64,000 nucleotides of DNA, taken from positions 280,853,043-280,917,042 of the forward strand of contig CM061142.1 in NCBI GenBank assembly GCA_030789695.1. Reading direction: 5' to 3'. The notes beneath the pieces are model-generated. The model had not been told where the DNA came from. It made no database searches and was given only the letters and a program-made list of their open reading frames with translations. This document shows, one piece after another, positions 33,634 through 45,225 of this stretch. Source of the DNA: Scilla litardierei (taxonomy: Eukaryota > Streptophyta > Magnoliopsida > Asparagales > Asparagaceae). Made by a program: the position numbers and the translations under genes. Position 1 is the stretch's first letter; each line of letters begins with the position of its first letter.

Positions 33634-34561
33634 TCAGCTGCCCTCCAGGGCCAGCGCGTCCACTCGATTGCCTTCCTGATCGTCGCCGCCTAGAATCTCC
33701 GCCACCTCGGCCTCTGAAGCAGTTGAAGCCTCCGCCTCGTCATCAGATGTCGTGGACAGCCAAGAAAAGTCGATCTCCGTACTGGGGTAGAGCTTCTCCA
33801 ACCTCTCCTTCGCCCTCTCAAAGACGGTCTCCAGACCGTCATCGAAGCCCTCCACCCTCATGGACGTCAGCGCGGGGACGAGCTCGTTGTTTTGGTATTG
33901 AAGAACGGCCTGAACCCTGACCTGGTCCAGGGCGATCTGTTCCAGTTCAGCATTCTGCCGCTCCAGCTCGGCGATCTTTGCTCCAGTCGCCTCTCTCTTT
34001 GAGGCCAGTAGCTTCTCGACGGCGACCCTCCGGGCCTCTTCTTCACTGGCCCTCTCCAGCAGCTCCCTGACGGCTTTCCCTAGTCTGGCGGTCTCGTCCT
34101 TCTGGGTTTGATAATTCCCTTGGACCTTCTTTAGCCTCTCAGTGGCATCTATCAGCTTTGCCTCGGTGCCCTTGAGGGCGACCACCTTCCTCCCAAGCAC
34201 CGCCTAAAGCCGGTTAACCTTCGACGAGTTTCGTTAGAGGGACACCAGAGCGGCGACCGCATACAAAAAAGATCAAGTAATAAGCATCTGGGAAAGAGAA
34301 GAAGCTCGACATCTTGGGCAAACAGAGACGTACCTGCATGTTATGCCAGATGGCCGTGTCATAGAGGCATTCGGCACCAACATCCTACAAGGCCTCTCGG
34401 TCCCTCAGCAGCACTCTATTCTCTACCAGGCAGGATGCCACACTGGCCTCGTCGAAGACAAACTCCTGGGCCCTTACCGGGTAACGCGGCACGATGATTG
34501 TCTTCGGCAGGATGGTGAGAACCGCCTCATTCGTCGACTTGAAGGTGGCAAGCACGGCCGG
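33634..34561 (-). pseudogene. antisense ORF of the Tat element, 3' part
   Basis: Minus strand. The last exon (34257 to 33634) encodes about 205 residues of a heptad-rich, probably coiled-coil protein ending in an acidic tail. An upstream exon (34334-34561) reads through RYPVRAQEFVFDE and YDTAIWHNMQ, with one stop. Between them lies a likely intron (34258-34333): donor GTACGT is present and the acceptor AG is mutated. Such a C-terminal coiled coil goes with the plant family annotated as putative gypsy-type transposon protein (Transposase_28, PF04195), found antisense in Tat elements. The rest of the gene lies at 45226-48653, separated by element iv. Confidence 0.6.
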
Positions 34562-36250
34562 TGACGCACCCGAAACCTACACCTAGGTTCCACCTGGCTG
34601 TGTCACGATCGCCGGGCGTGGTATGGTCCCTAGGCTACGATTCCAGGCTCAATCCGCAAGCGGACGGTGTCGAGTTATAGTATATAAGATGTCGAATCCC
34701 ACAGGGACGGTGATAGTGTCAATGGTTCTCAGTTTATTTTTAAGTCTAGAAGTGAGATAGCTGTCGGGGTAAAAGATTTGGTTGGGATGTTGTTTATTGT
34801 AATGCTAATAAAAGGGACTATGGCATTAAGGATCACCACTAGGATTGTTGGGGGTTGATGTTGGGTTAGGATCCTTGCATTGCATTGGGGCTAGGGAATC
34901 AATCCCCCAATTCTTACCACTCTCGTGGGTTAAATTGCGGGGTATTTTGGTGGCTCTCGTTGACGCAATGGCGGTAGCCGTCAACGTGGCGGTATAGTTC
35001 GTCGATGGATCTCCTCAAGACACGAGCCGAGCATGGTCACGTGCCTTGATTGGATCCGCCGATTTCCCTATTCGAATCCCTAGATACCCATTAAGTACAT
35101 CAATTCCACAGACCATGGGCATGATCACAGTACGGGTTATCTATGGGTTCGGTAGGATCTACCGAAATACAGCCCTAAATCCCCAATTCAACGTAAGGAT
35201 CCAGATCTACATCTTCCCCTAGGATCCTAGGGCTTACCCCTCAACCCTAGAAAGAATCTACTCACACATCGCAATAGTAACAGATGAAATCATTAATCCC
35301 AAGGAGAGAGACATTATAAAAATCGAAATAATCCAAGAGGAAGACTGACAACGGGCAGTGGAAAAGAATTGCACTTTATCGAAGAATTCCAAACGCAAGA
35401 AGAACCAATAATGTTCTCAATAAATCCCGATCCAAAAGTTTCTTACAAAATTAAATCTGAGAATCCCCAACAAAAATCGCCAGCTCCATATCCCTAAAAA
35501 CTATTCAAAAATCCCTAATCAAAGTCTCTCCTTTCAGTCGCCCAGCTCTGCGAGCCTTCAGTCCCCCGAGATCGCGTGCATCGCGATCTTTCAAAACATT
35601 CCAAAAATGACCTTGGGGTTACCGACCGAGTAGGTGACTTGATCGAGCAACATGCTGCTCGTTCAATAGCTCGGGGCGAGCAGAGAAGCTGCTCGAACGA
35701 GCACTACAGAAAATCAAAGTTGATGCTCAGCTTACCCGCACTGAGCAGCGTCTTGCTCGGTCCGAGTAGGCGTAGACTCGGTCAGCTGCTCGGGGCGCGT
35801 CGCTTGATTGCTTCAGCTGTGGAAATTGAGGCTGCTCGACCGATCAGCTAAACTGCTCGGTCCGAGCCAGCCCGTGTCAGCTCTCTTCTCAATGTGATAT
35901 GGCTCGGTCGAGCAGCTGAGCTGCTCGGACCGAGCATTTTCTGGGAAAATGCTGCAGAGGCTCCTGGGGGGCTGTCTCTGTCTGCTCTCTCTCTTCTCCT
36001 CTGATGGCTCCAGAAGTGTGGCAAACTCCTTCAGAGCCTCGCTAATGAGCTCACGAACACGTCGGATGTGTCCACACCCAAGTGGAGTCCCAAATCGCTC
36101 CAAAATCCCTGAAAACTGACAAAACACTACGAAACCCGAAAATATCGTCAGAAATGCAATATCATAGTAAAATGAGGGATTTGGATGCAAAAATGGCATG
36201 AGATGCAATGGAATAATGATATGAAAATAGTATAAAATGTGGACACATCA
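34562..36250 (-). repeat. 3' LTR of element iv
   Basis: 1689 bases, plus-strand ends TGACGCACCC and GGACACATCA. The dyad array iv lies at 35630-35945. The plus-strand sequence near 34670-34690 holds ATATAAGATG, which is on the U5 side and is not the promoter. Confidence 0.9.
35625..35945 (-). repeat. U3 array iv: GCTCGGTCGAGC-type dyad sites (3' LTR)
   Basis: About nine sites vary around GCTCGGTCGAGC, CTCGGACCGAGC and their halves, often paired as GAGCAG...CTGCTC. The same motif recurs in the 5' LTR (44605-44915), inside the element (38815-39325) and in the LTR at 46679 (46995-47325). Confidence 0.85.
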
Positions 36251-36289
36251 AAATCCCCCAAGCTTATCTCTTACTCATCCTCGAGGAAG
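36251..36289 (-). other. terminal polypurine tract with upstream hairpin (element iv)
   Basis: On the minus strand CTTCCTCG, loop AGGA, TGAGTAAG (two weak pairs) at 36289-36270, then AGCTTGGGGGA abutting the LTR. It is homologous to the modules at 8705 and 19641. Confidence 0.8.
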
Positions 36290-37970
36290 AAGAATAATCG
36301 GTACGCCGGGAGGAAAACAAAAAGAAAATAAGAACGAGAGGAGAGTGCTAAGGAAGATCGGTCAGATCTCAGGCCTAAATAGTATATCATGATACTCTGA
36401 ATGATAAACAAACATGCTACTGGTAATTTCTAGCTTTACACGTCATATGACTAGCATGCAGTGTAGGCAAAGAATATGGATCTACTGAAATAACACCATC
36501 AAATCACATCAATCTCATGCAATCCCTAGAGTCTAGTATAACGGAGTTGGCAACGCCCTTTTCAATCACAGATACACAAGGAGCATAAAGGAATCACACT
36601 ACAAGCAATAGAGAATAGAAAAATCATGCCATTCGGATATTCATTTCGATACATGAAAAATCTCCAAAACTAAAGAAATTCGTAAAGTTTAGGCGTTATT
36701 AAATCTCCCTGATGTGCACCGTTTCCACTCTAATGTCATGCTCACTCATGTGATTAGTTGGTTTACCCCCCAAGCTTAGCTTGAGGCGTCGCATCAAGGA
36801 AAATGATATGGAATTTTTATTTTTTCTTCCCAGAATAAATGATAGCTTCTAATGAAATGATATAAAACAGTATTTATTCATTTTATTTCTTTTTCTTTTC
36901 TTTTTCGCATATGAGTAGATATACACTCTTTTTTTATTTCTTTTTTCTTCTTTTCTTCTTTTCAATTAGAAGCTATACTTTTTCTTTTTGGGTTTTGGGA
37001 AGTAAGATGCGGTAAAGATAGCTATGGGGTGTAACCAACTGATATGTAGAGATATACAAATAGATATATGGAGAAAAAAAATAGTAGGACTCTTGGTTCA
37101 CTCATAAGAGGGTGCACAACAGTTTGATAAAATAAAACCTTAACTAAACTCATATATAGCATGGATATTTTCACTTCTCTAATTGAATACTGAAAATGGC
37201 ATGCAGTAATAATCACAATATCAGCAGGCATGCAAACAGAAGTGACTGAGATAAGAAAACAAATGCTCCAAGAGTTCTAGTGATGCGTAAACCTAGGTGC
37301 ATTTCCCAACACAGATCATACTAGATACTAATTCATGCATTCGGTTTTCAATTCATTTCAAGTATTAAATCATATAGATCATCAAAAGAAATGCAAGCAT
37401 ATAAATAGTAAAGCTGAAATTCACCCTAATAGCACGTCAACAGAAATAAGCATCGCAAACGACTAATAAGGCCACGAGAGATATCATCATGTGGAAACAT
37501 CCTTAGCAAATAAAGAAAAAGGAGCGGAGAAAAATGGAAAATAAAGAAAAATAGATGCTTGCATGGTAAAAATATGAAATATGATGCAAAATGAGAAAAA
37601 AGAAAATGACGTGAAAAGACGGTGGAAAAGTGAAATAAAAACTGAAATAAGGAAAGAAAGTGTAAAAGAAAAATCAAAAATAAAGCGGTAGCGCTCATCC
37701 CCCAAACTAAATCTAGCAGTGTCCTCACTGCTAAGAAATCGCTCGTGAGCGGGAGATGATGCTAGAGTGGTGGGGTGGGTGGGGGAATAAAATTAAAATT
37801 AAATAAACAAAAATGTGCAAAAAGAAATAAAATAAAAAACATGACATGATGCAATGCAAAATGATATATGATGCATGAGTGGGGCCTCCCCCAAGCTATG
37901 TAAAAGTAGGGCCCCAAAGAGACAGATGGGCACAAAATATATAGGGGAGGCAAAGTGGGTATGAACTACA
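36290..37970 (-). other. 3' non-coding region of element iv with iterated PPT-like tracts
   Basis: No gene. In element sense, AGTTTGGGGGA at 37708-37698 follows a perfect hairpin (TAGCAGTG, loop AGGA, CACTGCTA, 37733-37714). Further AGCTTGGGGG strings lie at about 37895 and 36770. The last is homologous to the copy near 19119 in element iii. Long A-rich and T-rich stretches (36880-36980, 37500-37680) are low complexity. Confidence 0.6.
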
Positions 37971-38393
37971 TCAAGCAGAGGCACCACCCTCTGGGGGTGA
38001 TAATGGGTCCCTATGCTGTGGACCTGGGGTGGTGGGTGGATGGTCTGGCTGGAACTCATAGGGTGGGTCAGTTCGAATGTGGCGCATGAGGCTCTGGAGG
38101 AAGGGCAGGTCACGCTCGACCGACTGTTGAGTCATCGCACCAGTAAATCCTGCTAGTAGGATCATGGCGGTGAACCGGTCAGCTTGGTCATCGTCACGGA
38201 ATGTGACCTCGTATTCGGCGTCGCCTATGTAAAGGGGGTCAGAGGGGCGTGGGGCGGTGGGTGGTGCAGGGGTAGTGGTGGATGATTCAGCGATGGTGTT
38301 GGCTCGAGTGGGCAAGAGTGTGCAATGTGTACATCGGGTAGGCCTAGGATTGGATGTGCCGGTGTTGGTGGGTCTAGCACAACGTGGAGGCAT
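37971..38393 (-). CDS. small unknown protein downstream of pol in element iv (140 aa)
   Basis: An intact frame beginning MPPRCARPTNTG. It has a Thr/Pro-rich N-terminal third, then VTFRDDDQADRFTAMILLAGFTGA and a helical segment SVERDLPFLQSLMRHIR, and a Pro-rich tail. No family is recognised. Its place between pol and the polypurine tract is that of the additional ORF of Athila elements, so it may be a shortened relative of such a gene, but I see no direct similarity to the ORF at 5382. A dyad array lies upstream of it. Confidence 0.4.
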   Translation of the reverse strand: MPPRCARPTNTGTSNPRPTRCTHCTLLPTRANTIAESSTTTPAPPTAPRPSDPLYIGDAEYEVTFRDDDQADRFTAMILLAGFTGAMTQQSVERDLPFLQSLMRHIRTDPPYEFQPDHPPTTPGPQHRDPLSPPEGGASA

Positions 38394-38814
38394 TGTGCAA
38401 GAGAAGGAGAATAATGATGTACTATGTAAAATAAATAGGAGAACGAATTTACCGACTAGAATGATATGGCGTTGTGTTCGGTGTCGTGACTGCCGCTGAA
38501 TCGGAATATCCCCCAAGCTGTTCAAAGAAGTGTCTTCACGTTGGCAATTCAAACCTGAAACTGGGAATAGGAGGATGTCAGTACATTAAGCACAAACAAG
38601 CAGATTCAATTACGAAGGGCGCTCGGTTGAATATCAAACGAGGGGTGGTGGCCTTGTGGATAGAAGGAATGGCTTCAGTGGAAGTGGCGTCGGCTGTGGG
38701 TAAAGAAAAGAGATTTGGTCGAGCAGAGGCACAGGGGTTTCAATTAGGTTACAGTGTTGAAAATGGCAAAAACGGGTCGGTCGAGAGGCGCAGCAACCCG
38801 AAGCAGTGAAACGT

Positions 38815-39325
38815 GACTCGAACCGAGCAACCCAGTTGCTCGGTCGAGTAAGGTGGAGATAGGAATGACTCGGATCGAGCAATCTGAGTGCTCGGTCGAG
38901 TAAGCTGCGGAAAAGTGTGGGATACGCCTTCAGCCAGCTCGATCGAGCAGGGAGCTGCTCGGTCGAGTCGCCTCTTACTCGGGCCGAGCCGATAATTATC
39001 GTCCGGGTTGGCAGAGTGACGTTTTCTCCTCAAATTCAAAAGCCTGTAGTACTCGGTCGAGCAAGGAGCTGCTCGGTCGAGTCACCAACTGCTCGGGCCG
39101 AGCCAAAAATACTCTGTCCGAGTTGACAGAGTGACGTTTTCTCCTCAAATTCTGGAGTCTGTAAAACTCGATCGAGTATAAGGCTGCTCGGACCGGGTCG
39201 ATTTCTACTCGGGCCGAGCAAATTTTTACTCAGGCCGAGCTGTTATTGAACTCTTTCATTCAGTTTTTCGTGTCTGTATTGCTCGACCGAGCAGTCAGAC
39301 TGCTCGGTCGAGTCGCCTGAGCCTT
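38815..39325 (-). repeat. internal dyad array iv (not in an LTR)
   Basis: Roughly 15 sites of the form GCTCGGTCGAG and relatives, the same motif as in the LTR of the same element. It lies between the pol end (39566) and the small ORF (38393). Direct repeats of about 110 bases (GAGTGACGTTTTCTCCTCAA at 39014 and 39130) show local duplication. Confidence 0.85.
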
Positions 39326-39565
39326 TTCTGCCCAACTTCCTTGGCTATCTCCTGTTGTACTCCATCTTCCTCTCGGTGATCTGCTCTCATATCTAACCTG
39401 CACAAACTAGGAATTCATCAATTTTCGTGCGGTTTTCAAAATTTTATTTCTAGAATATGTAAAATAAGAGTAAGAAAATGAAATAGAGGATCCGAAATCC
39501 AAGAAATTGGGTTGCCTTCCAATAAGCGCTCGTTTTTAGTCGTGAGCTCGACTCCCCTTAATTTA

Positions 39566-42500
39566 TCAGTTGTTGTCGAGAAAACCATCGAGGGAGTACG
39601 TCTCCTCCGGTCCCATGGGTTCTCCAGCTCTGTAAGGCTTAATTCTCTGACCGTTAACCTTGAAGTTCACGTTCTTCCCTTCGAGCTCAACGGCGCCTCC
39701 TGGGGATAAGCTTACTATCTTGTAGGGGCCGGACCACCTCGATTTTAACTTCCCAGGGAAGAGGCGTAGTCTTGAGTTATATAGAAGTACCTGGTCACCG
39801 ACATCATGGCGAACAACCGTGATATTTCTATCATGATAAGCCTTGGTCCCTCCTTGTATATCTTCGCATTTTCGTATGCATGACGTCGAATTTCGTCCAA
39901 CTCATTGCTATGAAGGGCTCATCTGGTGGCAGCGCTTTGGTAGTCAAAATTCATTTTCTTTATCGCCCAATACGCTCTATGCTCCAATTTTACTGGAAGG
40001 TGGCAAGCCTTTCCATACACTAGTCTGTATGGGGTTGTGCCGATGGGAGTTTTGAAGGCAGTGAGGTTTGCCCAAAGGGCATCACTCAACTTATGCGACC
40101 AATCCTTCCTTGAAGCACTAACCGTTTTTTCCAGGATGCTTTTTATTTCCCTATTAGACACTTTCACTTGGCCGCTGGTCTGAGGATGGTAAGCAAGGGC
40201 AACCTTGTGATGAACTCCATACTTTTTCAGCATCGCCTCGAACTTTCTCTCGATAAAATGACTCCCTCCATCACTTATGATCGTCCGGGGGACTCCGAAG
40301 CGAGGGAAGATAGTATTCTTGAAAAACTTGGCTACTATCCTCGCGTCGTTTGTCGGGGTGGCTATGGCTTCCACCCATTTCGAGACATAATCAACGGCAA
40401 CTAAGATGTACTTGTTGTCGTTACTTGATGGGAAGGGTCCCATAAAATCGACACCCCAACAATTGAATAGTTCTATCTCCAGGATGCCATGGAGAGGTGT
40501 TTTGTTCTTCTTCGTTATGTTTCCCGTCCTCTGGCATCTGTCGCACTTCCTTATGTATTCATTTGCATCCCTGAATATAGTGGGCCAGTAGAAGCCACTC
40601 TGGAGAATTTTCATCGTGGTTTTGGTGACCGCTGCGTGCCCGCCACATGGTTGATCGTGGTAATGCGAAATGATGGAAGTTGATTCTTCTTTTGGGATAC
40701 ATCATCTGATGATCCCATCGGTGCACATCCTGAACAGATACGGATCGTCCCAGAAATAACTCTTGGCATCATGCAAGAATTTCCTCCTTGAATAGGTCGC
40801 CAACCCGTGTGGGACTATGCCGCTTACCAAATAATTCACTATATCGGCGTGCCAAGGGGCTTCAAAAGAATTTGCCACAAATAATTGTTCACCAGTGAAT
40901 GAATCGTCAATCGGCAGGCTGTCATCCCCGTGCCTTTGAATCAACTGTGACAGATGGTCTGCTACCACATTTTCTGTTCCCTTCTTGTCCCTGATCTCGA
41001 TGTGAAATTCTTGGAGCAGGAGGATCCACCGTATTAGACGTGATTTAGCATCCTTCTTGGTTAGCAGATATTTCAATGCCGTGTGGTCCGTATGGATGAT
41101 CACCTTGGACCCCAAAAGGTAAGATCTAAACTTCTCGATAGAATAGACTACGGCTAGTAGCTCTTTCTCCGTGGTGGTGTAGTTATTTTGACCGTCATCC
41201 AAGGTTTTGCTAACATAGTATATAGCATGGAGCTTCCCCTCCTTTCTTTGACCAAGCACAACTCCCACCGCCTGATCATTAGCATCACACATAAGCTCAA
41301 ATGGCAGATTCCAGTCAGGTGGCTATATAATCAGAGCCGAGATGAGAGCTTCTTTTAACCTATTAAAAGCTAGCAAACAGGCGTCAGTAAACACAAAAGG
41401 AGTCCTTGGCTAGGAGCTCCGTGAGTGGGCGAGCAATATTGGAAAAATCTTTTATAAAACGTCGGTAAAAACCGGCATGCCCTAGAAAACCACGAATACC
41501 CTTGAGGTTGGTGGGCGGCGGTAAACTTTTGATAACCTCTACTTTGGCCTTATCAACCTCAATTCCTTTAGAGGTGATAACATGCCCAAGAACAACTCCT
41601 TCTGTTACCATGAAATGGCATTTTTCCCAATTCAAAGTAAGATTATTGTCTTGGCAATGTTCTAAGACCTTGGAAAAATTAGCTAAGCAATTATCAAACT
41701 CGGTGCCATAGACGGAAAAGTCGTCCATAAAGACCTCCATGATATTCTCGATGAAATCCGAGAAAATAGACGTCATACACCTTTGAAATATGGCAGGTGC
41801 GTTACATAGCCCAAATGGCATTCTTCGATAAGCGAAGGTACCGTAAGGGTATGTGAACGTCGTTTTCTCTTGGTCTTCCCGATGCAACGGGATTTGGAAA
41901 AATCCGGAGTATCAGTCTAAGTAGCAGAAATATTTGTGCTTAGCTAAGCGTTCGAGCATTTGGTCTATGAAGGGCAGAGGGTAATGGTCCTTCCTGGTGT
42001 CTTTATTCAGCTTCCTATAATCGATACACATGTGCCACCCGGTGACAGTCCTAGTGGAGATTAATTCATCTTTTTCATTTTTTACGACTGTTATGCCCCC
42101 TTTTTTAGGGACAACCTGCATGGGACTAACCCATTTACTATCAGAGATTGGATAAATGATGTCAGCCTCTAAAAGCTTCAGGACCTCCTTTTTCACCACC
42201 TCTTTCATGTTGGGGTTCAACCGCATTTGAGGCTCAATGGAGGTGGCATCCTTATCATCTAGGTGAATCCTATGCGTACATATGGTCTTGCTGATACCCT
42301 TAAGGTCAGAGATGTTATACCCTATCACTTTTCTGTGAGACCTAAGGATTTTCAGGAGACTCTCCAGCTGGGGTTCGGTGAGGGTCGCATTCATAATAAC
42401 ATGGTAAGTGGAGTTTTCCCCCAGAAAAGCATATTTCAAATTTGCGAAGAGTGGTTTTAGTTCTACCTGAGGGGGCGATGTACCCCCGTCATCTCTTGCC

Positions 42501-43246
42501 TACGAGAAGGATGCATCCTCGATCTCGGGTTCGGAAGGCGAAAATTCTTCGTTTACGGAGTTATAGGAGGAGCAGGGAGATGATGGTGCGTCAAGGCAGA
42601 CGCCTGCAGGTTCCATTCCTATAGCGCACTTGTCAACAGAGGCAAGGTTTTCAGGTGTGCATTTGCTATCAAACACAAAATCTGGAGTACTTCCCTGGTT
42701 GGTGTGGTTTTGCGATGGCGATGAGTCTGTGTACTCATCGTAGACATGTTCTTCATATGCTGAAACCTGCAGAAGGCTGTCGTTATAGAAGCGTAATGTA
42801 TCCCCCTCGTGCCGCACATAGATTCCGTCAGCTACGGTGACACCATCCAGGGCATCCGCATTATGGAAAGCGGTTGCGATGAAAACCGAGAGCTCTTGCG
42901 TAGCTGGGTCGTCTGTAGGGAATTCAACTGGGCCATGGGCCCATACATCAGCTACCACGCTCTCTAGTATCTCAAGCATCTGAGAATTGTGTAGTGATTC
43001 CAATTGATGAGCCTCTCCCCAGTATGCATCAACAGGTGGAGCCTCAATGGTCTGAAGGAGCATCACGTTCTCTTTAAAGCTTACTCGAATATCATCTTCA
43101 ATTGTACCTGCATCAGAAACCTGGTTCATTAAATGATCCATGACTAGTTGCTGATTTGCGTTACCTGCAATATAGGTTCCTGAGCCAATAAATCGAACTG
43201 CATCGATCAGTTCTCTAGCTGTGCATTCAACCATGGACTCGTCCAT
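39566..43246 (-). pseudogene. pol: Athila-like pol of element iv with an unusual N-terminal region
   Basis: The frame starts MDESMVEC and holds two degenerate modules (43246-42990 and 42985-42770) of the type LIDAVR...SDAGTIEDDI, an acidic linker, then one stop and VELKPL..LKYAFLGEN, the usual start of Athila RT. RT motifs include MCIDYRKLNKDTRKDHYPLP, YRRMPFGLCNAPAIFQRCM and FMDDFSVYG. RNase H ([27 protein letters not shown]) follows, then integrase with [27 protein letters not shown] and [14 protein letters not shown]. The C-terminus KLKSRWSGPYKIV ends at 39566. Stops lie near 42480, 41909, 41385-41300, 40690 and 39919. Gag and protease are not recognisable upstream. Confidence 0.82.
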
Positions 43247-43509
43247 GTGCGAGTCTTGGAAGCCGTGTAAATGATAAGGAGAGAGACTGAACTCCTCCGA
43301 GTCGCTATCAGACTCATAGGTCTACTGCACTTGCATTACCATCTCCATTAAGCCTGATTGGTAAGGAAATAATCGCTAGCTGGAGGAAGATGTTAGTAGC
43401 AATGCAGAGAAAATAGAAAGAGAATGAAAATGGTGGAAAGGTGAGAAATGATCAAAATGCTAGCAAACTTCACAAAATAAAAACAAACTGAGATGGAACA
43501 CTATTGTCG

Positions 43510-43527
43510 TCCCCGGTAACTGCGCCA
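43510..43527 (-). other. primer binding site of element iv, tRNA-Asp type
   Basis: TGGCGCAGTTACCGGGGA on the minus strand, six bases inside the LTR. It is the Athila/tRNA-Asp site with two mutations. Confidence 0.85.
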
Positions 43528-43533
43528 AAAACT

Positions 43534-45225
43534 TGACGCACCCAAAACCTACACCTAGGTTCCACCTGGCGGTGTCACGATCGCCAGGTGTGGTATGGCC
43601 CCTAGGCTACGATTCAAGGCTCAATCCGCAAGCGGACGGTGTCGAGTTATACTATATAAGATGTCGAATCCCACAGGGACGGTGATAGTGTCAATGGTTC
43701 TCATTTTATTTCTAAGTCTAGAAGTGAGATAGCTGTCTGGGTAAAAGATTTAGTTGGGGTGTTGTTTGTTGTAATGCTAATAAAAGGGACTAGGGCTTTA
43801 GGGATCACCACTAGGATTGTTGGGGGTCGATGTTGGGTTAGGATCCTTGCAATGCATTGGGGCTAGCGAATCAATCCCCCAATTCTTACCACTCTCGTGG
43901 GTTAGAATTGCGGGGTATTTTGGTGGCTCTCGTTGACACAATGGTGGTAGCTGTCAATGTGGAGGTATAGTTCGTCGATGGATCCCCTCAAGACACGAGC
44001 CGGGCATGGTCACATGCCTTGATTGGATCCACCGATTTCCCTATTCGAATCCCTAAATACCCCTTAAGCACGTTAATTCCACAGACCGTGGGCATGATCA
44101 CAGTACGGGTTTATCTATGGGTTCGGTAGGATCTACCGAAATACAGCCCTAAATCCCCAATTCAACGTAAGGATCCAGATCTACATCTTCCCCTAAGATC
44201 CTAGGGCTTAACCCTCAACCCTAGAAAGAATCTACTCACACATCGCAATAGTAACAGATGAAATCATTAATCCCAAGAGAGAGACATTATAAAAATCGAA
44301 ATAATCCAAGAGGAAGACTTACATCGGGCAGTGGAAAAGAATTGCAATTTATCAAAGAATTCCAAACGCAAGAAGAACCAATAATGTTCTCAATAAATCC
44401 CGATCCAAAAGTTTCTTACAAAATTAAATCTGAGAATCCCCTAGAAAAATCGCCAGCTCCGTATCCCCAAAAACTATTCAAAAATCCCTAATCGAAGTCT
44501 ATCCTTTCAGTCGCCCAGCTCTGCGAGCCTTCAGTCCCCCGAGATCGCGTGCATCGCGATCTTTCAAAACTTTCCAAAAATGACCTGGGGGTTGCCGACC
44601 GAATAGGTGACTCGGTCGAGCAACAGGCTGCTCATTTAATAGCTCGGGGTGAGCAGAGAAGCTGCTCGAACGAGCACTACAGAAAATCAAAGTTGCTGCT
44701 CAGCCTACCCGCACCGAGCAGTGTCTTGCTCGGTCTGAGTAGGCGTAGACTCGGTCAGCTGCTCGGGGCGCGTCGCTTGATGGCTTCAGCTGTGGAAATT
44801 GAGGCTGCTCGATCGAGCAGCTGAACGGCTCGGTTCGAGCCAGCTCGTGTCAGCTCTCTTCTCAATCTGATATGGCTCGATCGAGCAGCTAAGCTGCTCG
44901 GACCGAGCATTTTCTGGAAAAATGCTGCAGAGGCTCCTGGGGGCTGTCTCTCTCTCTGCTCTCTTTCTTCTCCTCTGATGGCTCCAGAAGTGTGGCGAAC
45001 TCCTCCAGAGCCTCGCTAATGAGCTCACGAATATGTCGGATGTGTCCACACCCAATTGGAGTCCCAAATCGCTCCAAAATCCCTGAAAATTGACAAAACA
45101 CTACGAAACTCGAAAATATCATCAAAAATGCAATATCGTAGTAAAATTAGGGATTTTGGATACGAAAATAGCATGAGATGCAATGGAATAATGATATGAA
45201 AATAGTATAAAATGTGGACACATCA
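43534..45225 (-). repeat. 5' LTR of element iv
   Basis: 1692 bases, co-linear with 34562-36250 at roughly 94-96 percent by eye. The dyad array lies at 44605-44915. Short frames inside are not genes. Confidence 0.9.

Larger units (their letters stand above)
34562..45225 (-). mobile_element. Athila-like Ty3 element (subfamily iv) with pol but no recognisable gag or protease
   Basis: LTRs at 43534-45225 (5') and 34562-36250 (3'), primer site 43510-43527, pol frame 39566-43246, polypurine tract 36251-36270. The LTRs differ at several percent of sites. The flanks GCCGG (left) and GCCTC (right) do not form a clean target duplication. The element splits the antisense ORF of the Tat host. Typical Athila gag and protease are absent: the frame before RT is a short module region shared with element iii. 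Confidence 0.88.

Noticed and set aside
34343..34564. Plus-strand ORF beginning MPDGRVIEAFGTN
   Set aside because: It is the reverse of an exon of the antisense Tat ORF, which has family-like motifs; the plus frame has none.
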